NCBI GenBank assembly: GCA_047605765.1
Contig: JASGFB010000080.1
Span: 1-23,592, forward strand
DNA: 23,592 bases
DNA from: JBGVSA01 sp047605765
GTDB lineage: Bacteria; Pseudomonadota; Gammaproteobacteria; Burkholderiales; Rhodocyclaceae
Direction: 5' to 3'
Shown piece by piece: positions 1 to 6,368 of this stretch. The translations under genes and the position numbers were made by a program. The notes under the pieces were generated by a model that had not been told where the DNA came from, searched no databases, and saw only the letters and a program-made list of their open reading frames with translations. Every line of letters starts with the position of its first letter. The first letter of the stretch is position 1.

Positions 1-109
1 ACGATCCGGGGAGCGGACGGTTTGTTTCGAGGGACCCGATTGGGTTGGCGGGCGGCATAAACGCCTATGGGTATGCGCCGAATCCTCTAAATTGGGTCGA
101 TCCGTTAGG
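1..109 (+). repeat. Rhs core direct repeat, copy 1
   Basis: This stretch encodes the Rhs core end up to DPLGL. It matches 1943-2051 with six mismatches over 109 bases by my hand alignment. Identity stops exactly where the variable toxin tips start. The copy probably extends left of the window. Confidence 0.9.
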
Positions 110-484
110 TCTTGCCGGATGTAGCGCTCAATTTAGATCGAGAAATGCGGCGTTCAGAGCGGCGAAGAGGGATGCAGGCATTCCAATGAATCAACAGCCA
201 GATAGGATATTTAATCCTAAAACTGGGTTCTATGGTGATCACCGAAATGTACCAATGACTGACTCCAGAAAAAACCTATTCTTGATGGTGATGGAAATCA
301 GGTGTGGACAAGGGAGTATCAATTTACCAGATCAGATGGATCTAAAATCATCATCCAAGACCATTCTGCTGGACACTCCTATCTTGGTGGAGTGGGAAAT
401 CAAGGTGCCCATCTAAATATAAGACCGATTGAAAATACTCGAACGGGTTCGGTTTCTAGTGCATTCGACCATTATGATTTTTGA
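1..484 (+). pseudogene. Rhs C-terminal end with HNH/EndoVII (EHHH-type) nuclease tip, frameshifted, 5' cut by window
   Basis: Reading from base 3, the frame begins inside the conserved Rhs core end (DPGSGRFVSRDPIGLAGG ... NPLNWVDPLGL), the usual boundary between the Rhs shell and its variable toxin tip. The tip then runs in frame to about base 274 (FRSRNAAFRAAKRDAGIP, FNPKTGFYGDHRNVPMTDSR). From base 275 the matching continuation lies in another frame: KPILDGDGNQVWTREYQF, IIIQDHSAGHS, GAHLNIRPIENTRTG, ending HYDF at 482-484. The E (TREYQF) and three H (QDH, AGH, AHLN) fit the Tox-HNH-EHHH group of polymorphic nuclease toxins; that name comes from memory of the family. The break sits in an A6 run at 269-274, and one extra A restores a single frame. 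As written, the product would end at 416 and lack the catalytic half. It could be a true inactivating mutation or a sequencing error. The following gene is its likely immunity partner. Confidence 0.75.
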
Positions 485-494
485 GGAGAGTGAT

Positions 495-878
495 GTGCGC
501 TGGAATGATATGGATGGCAGTACATTGTTTAATAAAGTTTTTTCAAGACCGATTGAAATTAACAAAATTGATGTTTTTGATATAAAAATAGATCGCGAAG
601 CTGCGACGGTAATAATATCTTTTGATTTGGTTAATGAGTTGCCAGATAATCCGCCGCCGAAATGGCCAAAAAATTTTAATAGATGTAGGTGCGGCGTAAA
701 TTGTAGTGGTGTGGAATATTTAAAAATAGAAGGTATGTCTACGTACATGCCAGCGAAAATAATAATAAAAAAACATGCCGACGGTAGTGAGATTGTGGTA
801 AACGGTGATAATATTTTTTTAAATTTAAAGTGTTCTCATGTTCAGCTAATGGGGCCTTCTGTGTATATAAGTGAGTAA
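495..878 (+). CDS. Probable immunity protein (Imm50-like) for the HNH-type Rhs tip
   Basis: A 127-residue acidic cytosolic protein with no signal peptide or membrane segment. I chose GTG 495 because GAGGAG at 483-488 lies six bases before it and the family tends to begin with a short W-containing motif (here RWNDMDGS). ATG 474 in the same frame overlaps the toxin end and is the alternative. Visible segments are LFNKVFSRPIEI, IDVFDIKIDREAATVIISFD, a Cys pair in NRCRCGVNC, and a C-terminal part with many I/K/N residues. The pattern recalls Imm50, which I remember as a partner of EHHH-type nuclease tips, but this is family recall rather than a search. Composition is strongly AT-rich compared with the Rhs core. 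It remains intact although the preceding toxin is frameshifted, as expected if immunity against sister cells is still selected. Confidence 0.65.
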   Translation: MRWNDMDGSTLFNKVFSRPIEINKIDVFDIKIDREAATVIISFDLVNELPDNPPPKWPKNFNRCRCGVNCSGVEYLKIEGMSTYMPAKIIIKKHADGSEIVVNGDNIFLNLKCSHVQLMGPSVYISE

Positions 879-956
879 AATTAAAAATGGATAATAAATT
901 TAATATTTAAAGCTCTTGTTGTTTTTATTTGGCCCGCCAAACAACCGTACCCTTAA

Positions 957-1119
957 TCCCCGAGTCAGTTCGTCATGAGAAAGAATCATCCGATAGACTC
1001 TAGGACTGGTCGTGCATATGGCTCATGACGATCCTAGGGGAATAGGGCATGGCTCTTTGCCCCGCATAAATATCAAACGTTCTGATGAGGCGATGGTGAG
1101 GATTGGCTTAGATGATTGA
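957..1119 (+). pseudogene. Decayed tail of a second Rhs toxin tip
   Basis: Two adjoining frames give a toxin-like C-terminus: PSQFVMRKNHPIDSRTGRAYG in frame from 957, then HDDPRGIGHGSLPRINIKR and SDEAMVRIGLDD in the next frame, ending TGA 1117-1119. One extra base near 1020-1021 separates them, and a stop (954-956) closes the upstream frame. No Rhs core precedes it, so only the far 3' end survived. I do not recognise the toxin family. The next reading frame starts inside its last codons, as immunity genes usually do. Confidence 0.5.
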
Positions 1120-1408
1120 TCTAGAGGAATTGCTTCTAGCCATAAAAAACGGTGCTGCAAGAGGGTTTAGTGAGTCAAATGATATTAATGGCGAGAGTTA
1201 TTTTTTTTCAATATGCGATCAAGAAACGAGCTGGAAAATATAGTACTTATTATTTTTGTGTGCCTGAAAGTAAGATGGACATATTTGAAGATTATTCGAT
1301 TGAAGAGGTTATGGTTTTTTGACGGCAATGGATGCGTTCGATTATTTCAGGTCAAAATGTGTTGATGTTGAAGCTTTCTCTCCAATCAAAGGATTGCAGC
1401 CTTTTTAG
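1112..1408 (+). pseudogene. Decayed immunity gene of the second Rhs tip
   Basis: ATG 1112 overlaps the toxin tail stop. Frame 1 gives MIDLEELLLAIKNGAARGFS ... SYFFSICDQET and stops at 1241. The next frame from about 1230 gives AGKYSTYYFCVPESKMDIFE ... SIEEVM and stops at 1320. From about 1313 the first frame resumes with GFLTAMDAFDYFRSKCVDVE and AFSPIKGLQPF, ending TAG 1406-1408. One extra base near 1229 and one missing base near 1313 would compensate each other and restore a protein of about 98 residues. The family is not recognised. The sequence is AT-rich like the other immunity genes here. Confidence 0.5.
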
Positions 1409-1410
1409 TT

Positions 1411-2424
1411 GAATGTAAACTTAACCAGAAGCACGACTGCGGGCTCACGCGCTACGGCTGGGACGGCGACCAACTGGCCTGGGAATGCCGTTACGACGCG
1501 AGCGTCACCGAAAACCCCCTCAACGCCTGGGGGGAGGACCTCGTCAGTGCCCGCACCACGCACTACGTCTATGCCCCGGACAGCTTCGTGCCGCTGGCCC
1601 AGGCGGTGCATCACCGGCCGATGGCGCTGCACCGGGCACCGCACTACGACCTGAACGAGCCCTACGAGCTTGATGACGACCCGCTCTGGACCACGGAATA
1701 CGCCCCCGAAGACACCCCCTTCGAAGCGCTCGGCTGGTACCAGTGCGATCACCTGGGCACCCCGCAGGAGCTGACCGACGAGCACGGCCAGATCGCCTGG
1801 AGCGCCCACTACAAAGCCTGGGGGCAGGCCAGGCAAGTGATCAGCGAAGCGGCGCGCCGGGCGGGCCTGCGCAATCCGTTGCGGTTCCAGGGGCAGTACG
1901 AAGATCACGAGACCGGCCTGCACTACAACCGGCACCGGTATTACGATCCGGGAAGCGGACGGTTCGTCTCGAGGGACCCGATTGGGTTGGCGGGCGGGAT
2001 AAACGCCTATGGGTATGCGCCGAATCCTCTAAAGTGGGTCGATCCATTAGGACTGGAGAAAATAGCCAGAGGGATGGTTGATGATGATGGATCACCCAAA
2101 GTTGGCCCCTCTGCTCGAGAGTTAGGTGCGCGCCCAGGGACCGATATTAAGGTGGACTCTAATGGCAATGTTCACCCGAATAGCGGTGGAATATCAGTTG
2201 CTCCTAATCCGGATAGCCTTCCCAGGCACAGGAAGCCACCAGAATTTGGTGGAATAGGGAAGGATCCCGTATGGGAGATTGATACGTCCGATTTGGGTAA
2301 TGACCTAAAGCACGTCCCTGACTCTCCTTTTCACGGAACAATTCAACCCCGCCGTACGATGAGTTTGGAAGAGTATCAGGAAGCATTGGCCTCAACGAAG
2401 GATAAATGGAAATCATGCCTATGA
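1411..2424 (+). CDS. 5'-truncated Rhs core with Tse2-like ADP-ribosyltransferase-type toxin tip
   Basis: The open frame carries typical Rhs core from about 1441 (LTRYGWDGDQLAWECRYD), including YQCDHLGTPQELTDEHGQIA, GQYEDHETGLHYNRHRYYDP and the DPLGL boundary ending near 2055. The AT-to-GC switch near 1430 marks where the core was joined to the decayed module before it. No convincing start exists: ATG 1588 is the first in-frame ATG but has no good ribosome site. This looks like a displaced (orphan) Rhs end that is expressed only after recombination with a full-length rhs. The tip of about 120 residues (ELGARPGTDIKVDSNGNVHP, NSGGISVAPNP, GIGKDPVWEID, HGTIQP, MSLEEYQEALASTKDKW) resembles the Tse2 family of cytotoxic tips, proposed to be ADP-ribosyltransferase-like. 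That assignment is from memory and is moderate. The tip reads through without a frameshift. Confidence 0.7.
   Translation, partial: ECKLNQKHDCGLTRYGWDGDQLAWECRYDASVTENPLNAWGEDLVSARTTHYVYAPDSFVPLAQAVHHRPMALHRAPHYDLNEPYELDDDPLWTTEYAPEDTPFEALGWYQCDHLGTPQELTDEHGQIAWSAHYKAWGQARQVISEAARRAGLRNPLRFQGQYEDHETGLHYNRHRYYDPGSGRFVSRDPIGLAGGINAYGYAPNPLKWVDPLGLEKIARGMVDDDGSPKVGPSARELGARPGTDIKVDSNGNVHPNSGGISVAPNPDSLPRHRKPPEFGGIGKDPVWEIDTSDLGNDLKHVPDSPFHGTIQPRRTMSLEEYQEALASTKDKWKSCL
1943..2051 (+). repeat. Rhs core direct repeat, copy 2
   Basis: Second copy of the Rhs core end, 1942 bases after copy 1, with six mismatches in 109. It ends at the same point, just before the second toxin tip starts to differ. 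Confidence 0.9.
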
Positions 2425-2654
2425 GGGACGAATTTATTAATTGCCTGTGTAATGAGATTTGTCTTCATCATGATCTATTAAGGATAAGGGGGGTTCTTGT
2501 TTGTTTCAAAAATAGGGGTATGTCAAAAAAAGAAATGCTCATATTTCTTGATGAGCTCAGAATGTCTTCTGACGAAAATGTAGTTCTTGAGCTAATGGAT
2601 TTTGTCGAAGGGTACTGCAGTCCTCAATTGTCTGTTTTTGAAGATATGTATTGA
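2406..2654 (+). CDS. Small putative immunity protein for the Tse2-like tip
   Basis: An 82-residue acidic protein that overlaps the last 19 bases of the Rhs toxin gene, the normal position of a cognate immunity gene. Possible starts are ATG 2406, 2415 and 2421. AAGGA at 2398-2402 is only three bases before 2406, so 2415 may be used instead. The protein is probably all-helical, with NCLCNEICLHHDLLRI, a central GMSKKEMLIFLDELRMSS and a final FVEGYCSPQLSVFEDMY. I do not recognise a Pfam family, and the role is inferred from position and size. It is AT-rich compared with the Rhs core. Confidence 0.55.
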   Translation: MEIMPMRDEFINCLCNEICLHHDLLRIRGVLVCFKNRGMSKKEMLIFLDELRMSSDENVVLELMDFVEGYCSPQLSVFEDMY

Positions 2655-2719
2655 CCCAGCAAAAACCTGCTAACGTCATAATTGTATTGACCCAGCAAAA
2701 ACCTGCTAACGTCATAATC
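2648..2719. repeat. 36-bp tandem duplication
   Basis: Two back-to-back 36-base units (2648-2683 and 2684-2719) share GTATTGACCCAGCAAAAACC and TGCTAACGTCATAAT, differing only at the last base. The first unit overlaps the end and stop codon of the small immunity gene. There is no spacer between units, so this is not a CRISPR. It is a simple duplication at the right edge of the Rhs debris. Confidence 0.9.
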
Positions 2720-2947
2720 GCAAAAAGGTAAGAATTAAGCCGGAGGTAACATCGGTGCAGGGCGGGCGGTAAGGGAGTTGGTGGTGCCGGGGGGGCGCTG
2801 CTTTCAACAAGCCAATGTTTGCTGAGCGTGAAGTCTTGACTTGGTTTAGTGTCGCGAGATGGATCAACCGCTGGCGGGAGCAGGTACAGCGCGGGGCTGT
2901 TGGGGTTTGCCAATAAATGAATGTCGAGCCGATGAATCAATCAGGCA
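2720..2947 (+). other. Unassigned debris right of the Rhs array
   Basis: No convincing gene is visible. A short open stretch from ATG 2815 to TAA 2914-2916 reads MFAEREVLTWFSVARWINRW then REQVQRGAVGVCQ. It looks like the C-terminus of a degraded protein, but I cannot name it. Base composition returns to GC-rich here, marking the edge of the Rhs cassette region. Confidence 0.3.
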
Positions 2948-2973
2948 TTGCCCGCCCTGTTCTGGACGGGCAA
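2948..2973 (-). terminator. Hairpin after the NTF2-like lipoprotein gene
   Basis: On the minus strand TTGCCCGTCC pairs with GGGCGGGCAA (10 bp, one G-U) around the loop AGAACA, 16 bases after the stop at 2989. No clear U-tract follows, so termination is plausible rather than certain. Confidence 0.45.
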
Positions 2974-2988
2974 CCGACTCGCGTGGCC

Positions 2989-3435
2989 TTACTGCGGCGG
3001 GCGTACGGCCTGACGGGCGACGAGTTTCCAGGCGCCGGCCTCCTGTTGCCATACCTGCAGCACATGCAGCTTCACCGTGCCCGGCTTGCCGCCATCGTTG
3101 GTTTCTGCCGCCAGCATATGGCGGATGATGGTCACATTCTGGGTGGTCGCCACCGTCTGGTTGGTGATGTCGATCGTGACGAAGTCCGAGGCGCCGGATA
3201 GAAGATCGCCGATGAAACTGGCTTGAGTATCGACCTTGCCGCTTGAATGACCGTAGCTCAGATCCTTGGATGTCAGTTTTTCGAGCGTCGCACGATCGGG
3301 CGTGATCATTGCAAAGCGCAGTTGCTCGGCTGCCTGCGTGGCATCCGGCGTGCCGCCAGAGGGGGCATTCTGCGTCGTGGCACAGGCACACACGGCCAGC
3401 GTCACGGCCATCATCGTCAGCAGTCGTCTAAGCAT
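2989..3435 (-). CDS. Small exported lipoprotein with NTF2-like (SnoaL/DUF4440-type) domain
   Basis: The start at 3435 was chosen because AAGGAG (3446-3441) lies five bases before it; the ATG directly ahead (3438) is the alternative. The 148-residue product opens with a signal sequence (MLRRLLTMMAVTLAVCAC), and the Cys residues near 16-18 make a loose lipobox. The body has DATQAAEQLRFAMITPDRAT then LEKLTSKDLSYGHSSGKVDT, FIGDLLSGASDFVTIDI, VTIIRHMLAAETNDGGKPGT and QVWQQEAGAWKLVARQAV. The YGHSSGK segment followed by W-x-x-EAGAWKLVARQ is typical of the NTF2-like DUF4440 fold. Family members are often small-ligand binders of unknown function, and no substrate can be inferred. The gene stands alone between the Rhs region and a long non-coding stretch. 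Confidence 0.8.
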   Translation of the reverse strand: MLRRLLTMMAVTLAVCACATTQNAPSGGTPDATQAAEQLRFAMITPDRATLEKLTSKDLSYGHSSGKVDTQASFIGDLLSGASDFVTIDITNQTVATTQNVTIIRHMLAAETNDGGKPGTVKLHVLQVWQQEAGAWKLVARQAVRPPQ

Positions 3436-4105
3436 CATGTCTCCTTTGCAACGTGTGAGCGGCCAAGGCGGCCGCAAAAAACATCAAAAGCAACGGTGGC
3501 CAAAAATACGATTGTCATAGTGCCGGCCGTGGCGTCGGCGACTGTCGGCGCTTGGCGAGGCAAAATGAATCAGGGAATACCCAGGACGGCGTTATGATGA
3601 AGTGCCGCTGATACTGGTCACAGACCTGTGCCGGGGCGGCGAGAGCCGTCCGGCGCGGACAGAGGGGCAGTGGTTTGGATAGGGTGACAAAATGCTATCA
3701 GGCCGCCATCATGCACCGTTACGGTGCTGGGTCGCCACGGATGCGGCACTGAGTGGGTCGTGCGTTGAGGTGCGTTTGCCGACCGTTCGTCGCCTCGTTG
3801 GCGAATGAAGCGTTTTACTTCGTTTTGCCGTCTTTTGTCCTACGCACTTTGCGACCACCGTGCTCTAACCTCTGCCGATCGGCGCCCTGACGGTGAAGTC
3901 ATGGGCTCGCATCGGCGTAAGATGGCCGTGACTGATATGACAGAGTAATGGTCTCGGGCGGGTGGGCCGGCGGAATGCCTTGGCCGGCCGGCCCGTTTGG
4001 TCTCCAAGCGAACGCCGGAGTTTTTACTAAAATTGTTGAAAAAGACTACATCGATGGGTGAGCTGGCCGTCCTGGCCGTTCCCAATTTCGGGCGAGGCAT
4101 TCCTC
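3436..4105. other. 670-base intergenic region
   Basis: No credible gene is seen; short open frames here lack codon bias and ribosome sites. One hairpin stands out at 3964-3994 (GGGCCGGC paired with GCCGGCCC, 15-base loop), without a U-tract. AT-rich sequence at 4020-4050 just before the HTH-receiver gene may hold its promoter, but I could not fix good -35/-10 elements. Confidence 0.5.
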
Positions 4106-4720
4106 ATGGCTGAGCTGGTCCAGACACGCAACAAAACAGAACGCGAATACTGCAGTACCAGTGAAGCCGCCCAGATGTTGGGAGTATCGCTTGGCACCGT
4201 GCAGCAAATGGTTGAGAACGGGTTGTTGGAAGCCTGGAAAACCGCTGGCGGTCACCGCCGTATCCGTATCGGTTCCGTCGAATCCTACCTTCGCAAGCGT
4301 CATGCCAAACCGGACGGCGGCTCCGACCGTCTGCGCGTGCTCATCGCCGAAGACGATCGCATCATGCAGGCGCTCTATGAGCGCACCATCGCCAGTTGGG
4401 ATATGCCGCTGGAAGTGAAGATCGTTGCCAGCGGCTTCGAAGGCCTGATGGAAATCGGTCGCGAACCGCCTGATCTGCTGGTGTCCGACCTGATCATGCC
4501 GGGCCTCGATGGCTTCGCGATGATCCGCAAGCTGCGCAGCGATCCGCAATTGGCCGATATGGACATCGTCGTGGTGACGGGGCTGGTGCCCGAAGAAATC
4601 GAACGCGAAGGCGGCTTGCCTGAAGACGTCATCATCTACGCCAAGCCGATTCCCTTTCGCGAGCTCAAAGGCTACGTGCAGGCCAAGCTCATCCAACTGC
4701 AAAAACGCGCGCGCGGCTGA
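4106..4720 (+). CDS. Orphan regulator: excisionase/MerR-type HTH fused to a receiver domain
   Basis: The start at 4106 is preferred over GTG 4058 because GAGG at 4094-4097 lies eight bases before it and the extra N-terminal residues are not domain-like. In the 204-residue protein, residues 14-65 are an excisionase-type winged HTH (STSEAAQMLGVSLGTVQQMV, TAGGHRRIRI, VESYLRKR). Residues 76-195 are a CheY-like receiver. The acidic pocket is E82-D83-D84, the phospho-acceptor is D128 in LVSDLIMPG, the switch Thr is T158 in VVVTG, and the lysine is K180 in YAKPI, so it should be phosphorylatable. The HTH lies N-terminal to the receiver, reversed from most response regulators. No histidine kinase is nearby, so the input is unknown. 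It converges on the PatB gene with a shared hairpin. Confidence 0.85.
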   Translation: MAELVQTRNKTEREYCSTSEAAQMLGVSLGTVQQMVENGLLEAWKTAGGHRRIRIGSVESYLRKRHAKPDGGSDRLRVLIAEDDRIMQALYERTIASWDMPLEVKIVASGFEGLMEIGREPPDLLVSDLIMPGLDGFAMIRKLRSDPQLADMDIVVVTGLVPEEIEREGGLPEDVIIYAKPIPFRELKGYVQAKLIQLQKRARG

Positions 4721-4729
4721 GGCGCGCGC
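4707..4729. terminator. Bidirectional hairpin between convergent genes
   Basis: GCGCGCGC at 4707-4714 pairs with GCGCGCGC at 4722-4729 around a seven-base loop that contains the regulator's stop codon. On the minus strand the stem is followed by GTTTTTG, a good U-tract for ending the PatB transcript. On the plus strand it is followed by TTCTT. Confidence 0.7.
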
Positions 4730-4733
4730 TTCT

Positions 4734-5876
4734 TCAGATCGAGGTCAGCGCCGCGTGCATGCGGCGCAGCGCCTCGTCCAACACGGCCTGGCGGCAGCCA
4801 AAGTTCAAGCGAACAAACCCCGGCATGCCAAAGGCCGCACCGTCGGACAAGCCGACCCCGTGTGCCTCGAAGTGGGCGGTGGGGTCATCCAGCCCGGTCT
4901 GGCGGCAGTCAATCCACGCCAGATACGTGGCTTCGACGGGTGTCGTCGAGACCCCCGGCATGGCCGTCACCTCGGTCAATACCCGTTCGGCGTTGCCGCG
5001 CAGGTAATCGAGCAAGGCCAGGCGCCATGGCCCGCCGTCACGGTAGGCCGCCTCTGCCGCCACCAGTCCCATCACGTTGGTGTGCGGCACGATGCCGCGC
5101 ATGGCGCGCGCGTAGCGGCGCCGCAGCGTGGGGTCTGGAATGATGGCGAAGGCGCAATACAGGGCGGGGATGTTCCAGGTCTTGCTGGGCGCCATCACGG
5201 TGATCGTGCGCTTTGCCACGAGCTCGTCCAGTGCAGCGATCGGCACATGTGGGCGTTGCTTGTCGAGCACCAGACCACAATGGATTTCGTCCGAGCAGAT
5301 GATCAGGTCGTGCTGCTCGGCCATGGCCGCCAGCTTGAACAGATCCTGCTGATCGAGCACCCGCCCGACCGGATTGTGCGGGCTGCACAGCAGCAGCATG
5401 CGGGTGCGGTCGCTTATTTTGTTGGCGGCATCATCCAGATCGAACTGCCAGCGTCCGTCATGCAGCACCAGTTCGCTGGTGATCAGCGTGCGCCCCGCGT
5501 TGGTCGGGGCGGATAAGAACGGTGGGTAAACCGGTGTAAAGGTCAGCACCTGGTCGCCCGCTTCGCCGGCTACCGCGCACGCCAGGTTGAAGCCCGTCAC
5601 CACACCCGGCAGCCACACCAGCCACGACGGATCGATGCGCCAGTGGTGATCGCGCGCGATGCCTTCCACCACGGCGTCGACCAATGAGGGCCAGACGCCG
5701 GTGTAACCCAGAACGCCGTGGTCGAGGCGGGTCTTGAGGGCTTCGATGATTGGCGGAGCGACGGCAAAATCCATGTCCGCCACCCATAACGGCAGCACGT
5801 CACGCCCCGTGTACTTATCCCACTTTTCGCTGTGGCTCGCGCTGCGATCAATGATCTGGTCGAAATCGAACTCCAT
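4734..5876 (-). CDS. patB: PatB/MalY-family PLP-dependent C-S lyase (putative cystathionine beta-lyase)
   Basis: Start 5876 has GGGAG nine bases upstream; an earlier in-frame ATG at 5921 adds a non-family N-terminus. The 380-residue length is typical. Fold-type I aminotransferase features appear in order: KWDKYTGRDVLPLWVADMDF near the N-terminus, GYTGVWPSLVDAV, FTPVYPPFL, CSPHNPVGRV, SDEIHCGLVL (Asp about 196 contacts the PLP nitrogen), APSKTWNIPAL (Lys about 232, Schiff base), and a C-terminal FVRLNFGCR (Arg binding the substrate carboxylate). These are hallmarks of the MalY/PatB subgroup, which cleaves C-S bonds of cystathionine or related thioethers to pyruvate, ammonia and a thiol. It is probably cytosolic. 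It diverges from the RNase operon across 132 bases. The exact substrate cannot be read from sequence. Confidence 0.9.
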   Translation of the reverse strand: MEFDFDQIIDRSASHSEKWDKYTGRDVLPLWVADMDFAVAPPIIEALKTRLDHGVLGYTGVWPSLVDAVVEGIARDHHWRIDPSWLVWLPGVVTGFNLACAVAGEAGDQVLTFTPVYPPFLSAPTNAGRTLITSELVLHDGRWQFDLDDAANKISDRTRMLLLCSPHNPVGRVLDQQDLFKLAAMAEQHDLIICSDEIHCGLVLDKQRPHVPIAALDELVAKRTITVMAPSKTWNIPALYCAFAIIPDPTLRRRYARAMRGIVPHTNVMGLVAAEAAYRDGGPWRLALLDYLRGNAERVLTEVTAMPGVSTTPVEATYLAWIDCRQTGLDDPTAHFEAHGVGLSDGAAFGMPGFVRLNFGCRQAVLDEALRRMHAALTSI

Positions 5877-5970
5877 ACCGTGCTGCTCCCGAAACACCCT
5901 GCACTGCGCACAAGGGGGCATTGTGGCACGCGCCGCCGCCGCGACTTGCCATCATTGCGCAACAGGCCGC

Positions 5971-5979
5971 TGCTACACT
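5971..5979 (+). promoter_or_regulatory. Possible extended -10 for the RNase-barstar-nudB operon
   Basis: TG-C-TACACT at 5971-5979 fits an extended -10 element about 30 bases before the GTG at 6009. No -35 at normal spacing is evident, so this is tentative. Confidence 0.3.
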
Positions 5980-6008
5980 GTTCGACCCGTTACCGCGCAC
6001 TACCTATC

Positions 6009-6368
6009 GTGACCCTGTTCGTTCGTGTTCTGTTGCTCGTCTTGTTGGCTGCTTCCGGTTCGGCCTGGGCACGCGAAGATGCACCCCGCGCGGTCACCAC
6101 CATCACCATCGCCGCCTTGCCGTTCGAAGCGCGCACTACGCTGGATCTGATCCGCCGTGGGGGGCCTTATCCGTACCGGCGCGATGGTGTGGTTTTCTAC
6201 AACCGCGAGGGCCTGCTACCGAAACGCCAACGCGGTTACTACCATGAATACACGGTTCCCACGCCCGGTTCCCGGGATCGTGGCGCCCGGCGCATCGTCA
6301 CCGGCGCGGCCGACGAATACTATTATTCCGGCGATCACTACCGCAGTTTCCAGAGAATCGTTCAATGA
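6009..6368 (+). CDS. Exported guanyl-specific ribonuclease (barnase/RNase Sa family)
   Basis: GTG 6009 is chosen because it opens directly into a signal peptide (VTLFVRVLLLVLLAASGSAWA, cleavage near residue 21); no clear ribosome site is seen. The 119-residue protein then matches the microbial N1/T1 RNase domain: AALPFEARTTLDLIRRGGPY, GVVFYNREGLLP, YYHEYTVPTPGS, GARRIVTG and YYSGDHYRSFQRIV. The expected catalytic trio is present: Glu80 (HEYTV), an Arg at 94-95 (GARRI) and His110 (GDHY). It should cut RNA 3' of guanosine by transesterification, outside the cytoplasm. Its stop overlaps the barstar start by four bases, so synthesis of enzyme and inhibitor is coupled. It may serve RNA scavenging or act against neighbouring cells, and the sequence does not decide this. 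Confidence 0.88.
   Translation: MTLFVRVLLLVLLAASGSAWAREDAPRAVTTITIAALPFEARTTLDLIRRGGPYPYRRDGVVFYNREGLLPKRQRGYYHEYTVPTPGSRDRGARRIVTGAADEYYYSGDHYRSFQRIVQ

Noticed and set aside
2648..2719. CRISPR-like repeat
   Set aside because: The two units are contiguous with no spacer, and there are no cas genes.
2557..2940. Minus-strand frame with an internal amino acid repeat
   Set aside because: The repeat simply comes from the 36-bp tandem DNA duplication; no ribosome site or homology recognised.
3953..3965. Third copy of the GATATGAC motif seen near the MFS promoter
   Set aside because: It is isolated, far away, and only eight bases match; consistent with chance.
4058..4105. N-terminal extension of the HTH-receiver protein from GTG 4058
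   Set aside because: No ribosome site, non-domain sequence, and a better start at 4106.
5458..5787. Open frames opposite or within the PatB gene
   Set aside because: Out-of-frame shadows of the PLP enzyme.
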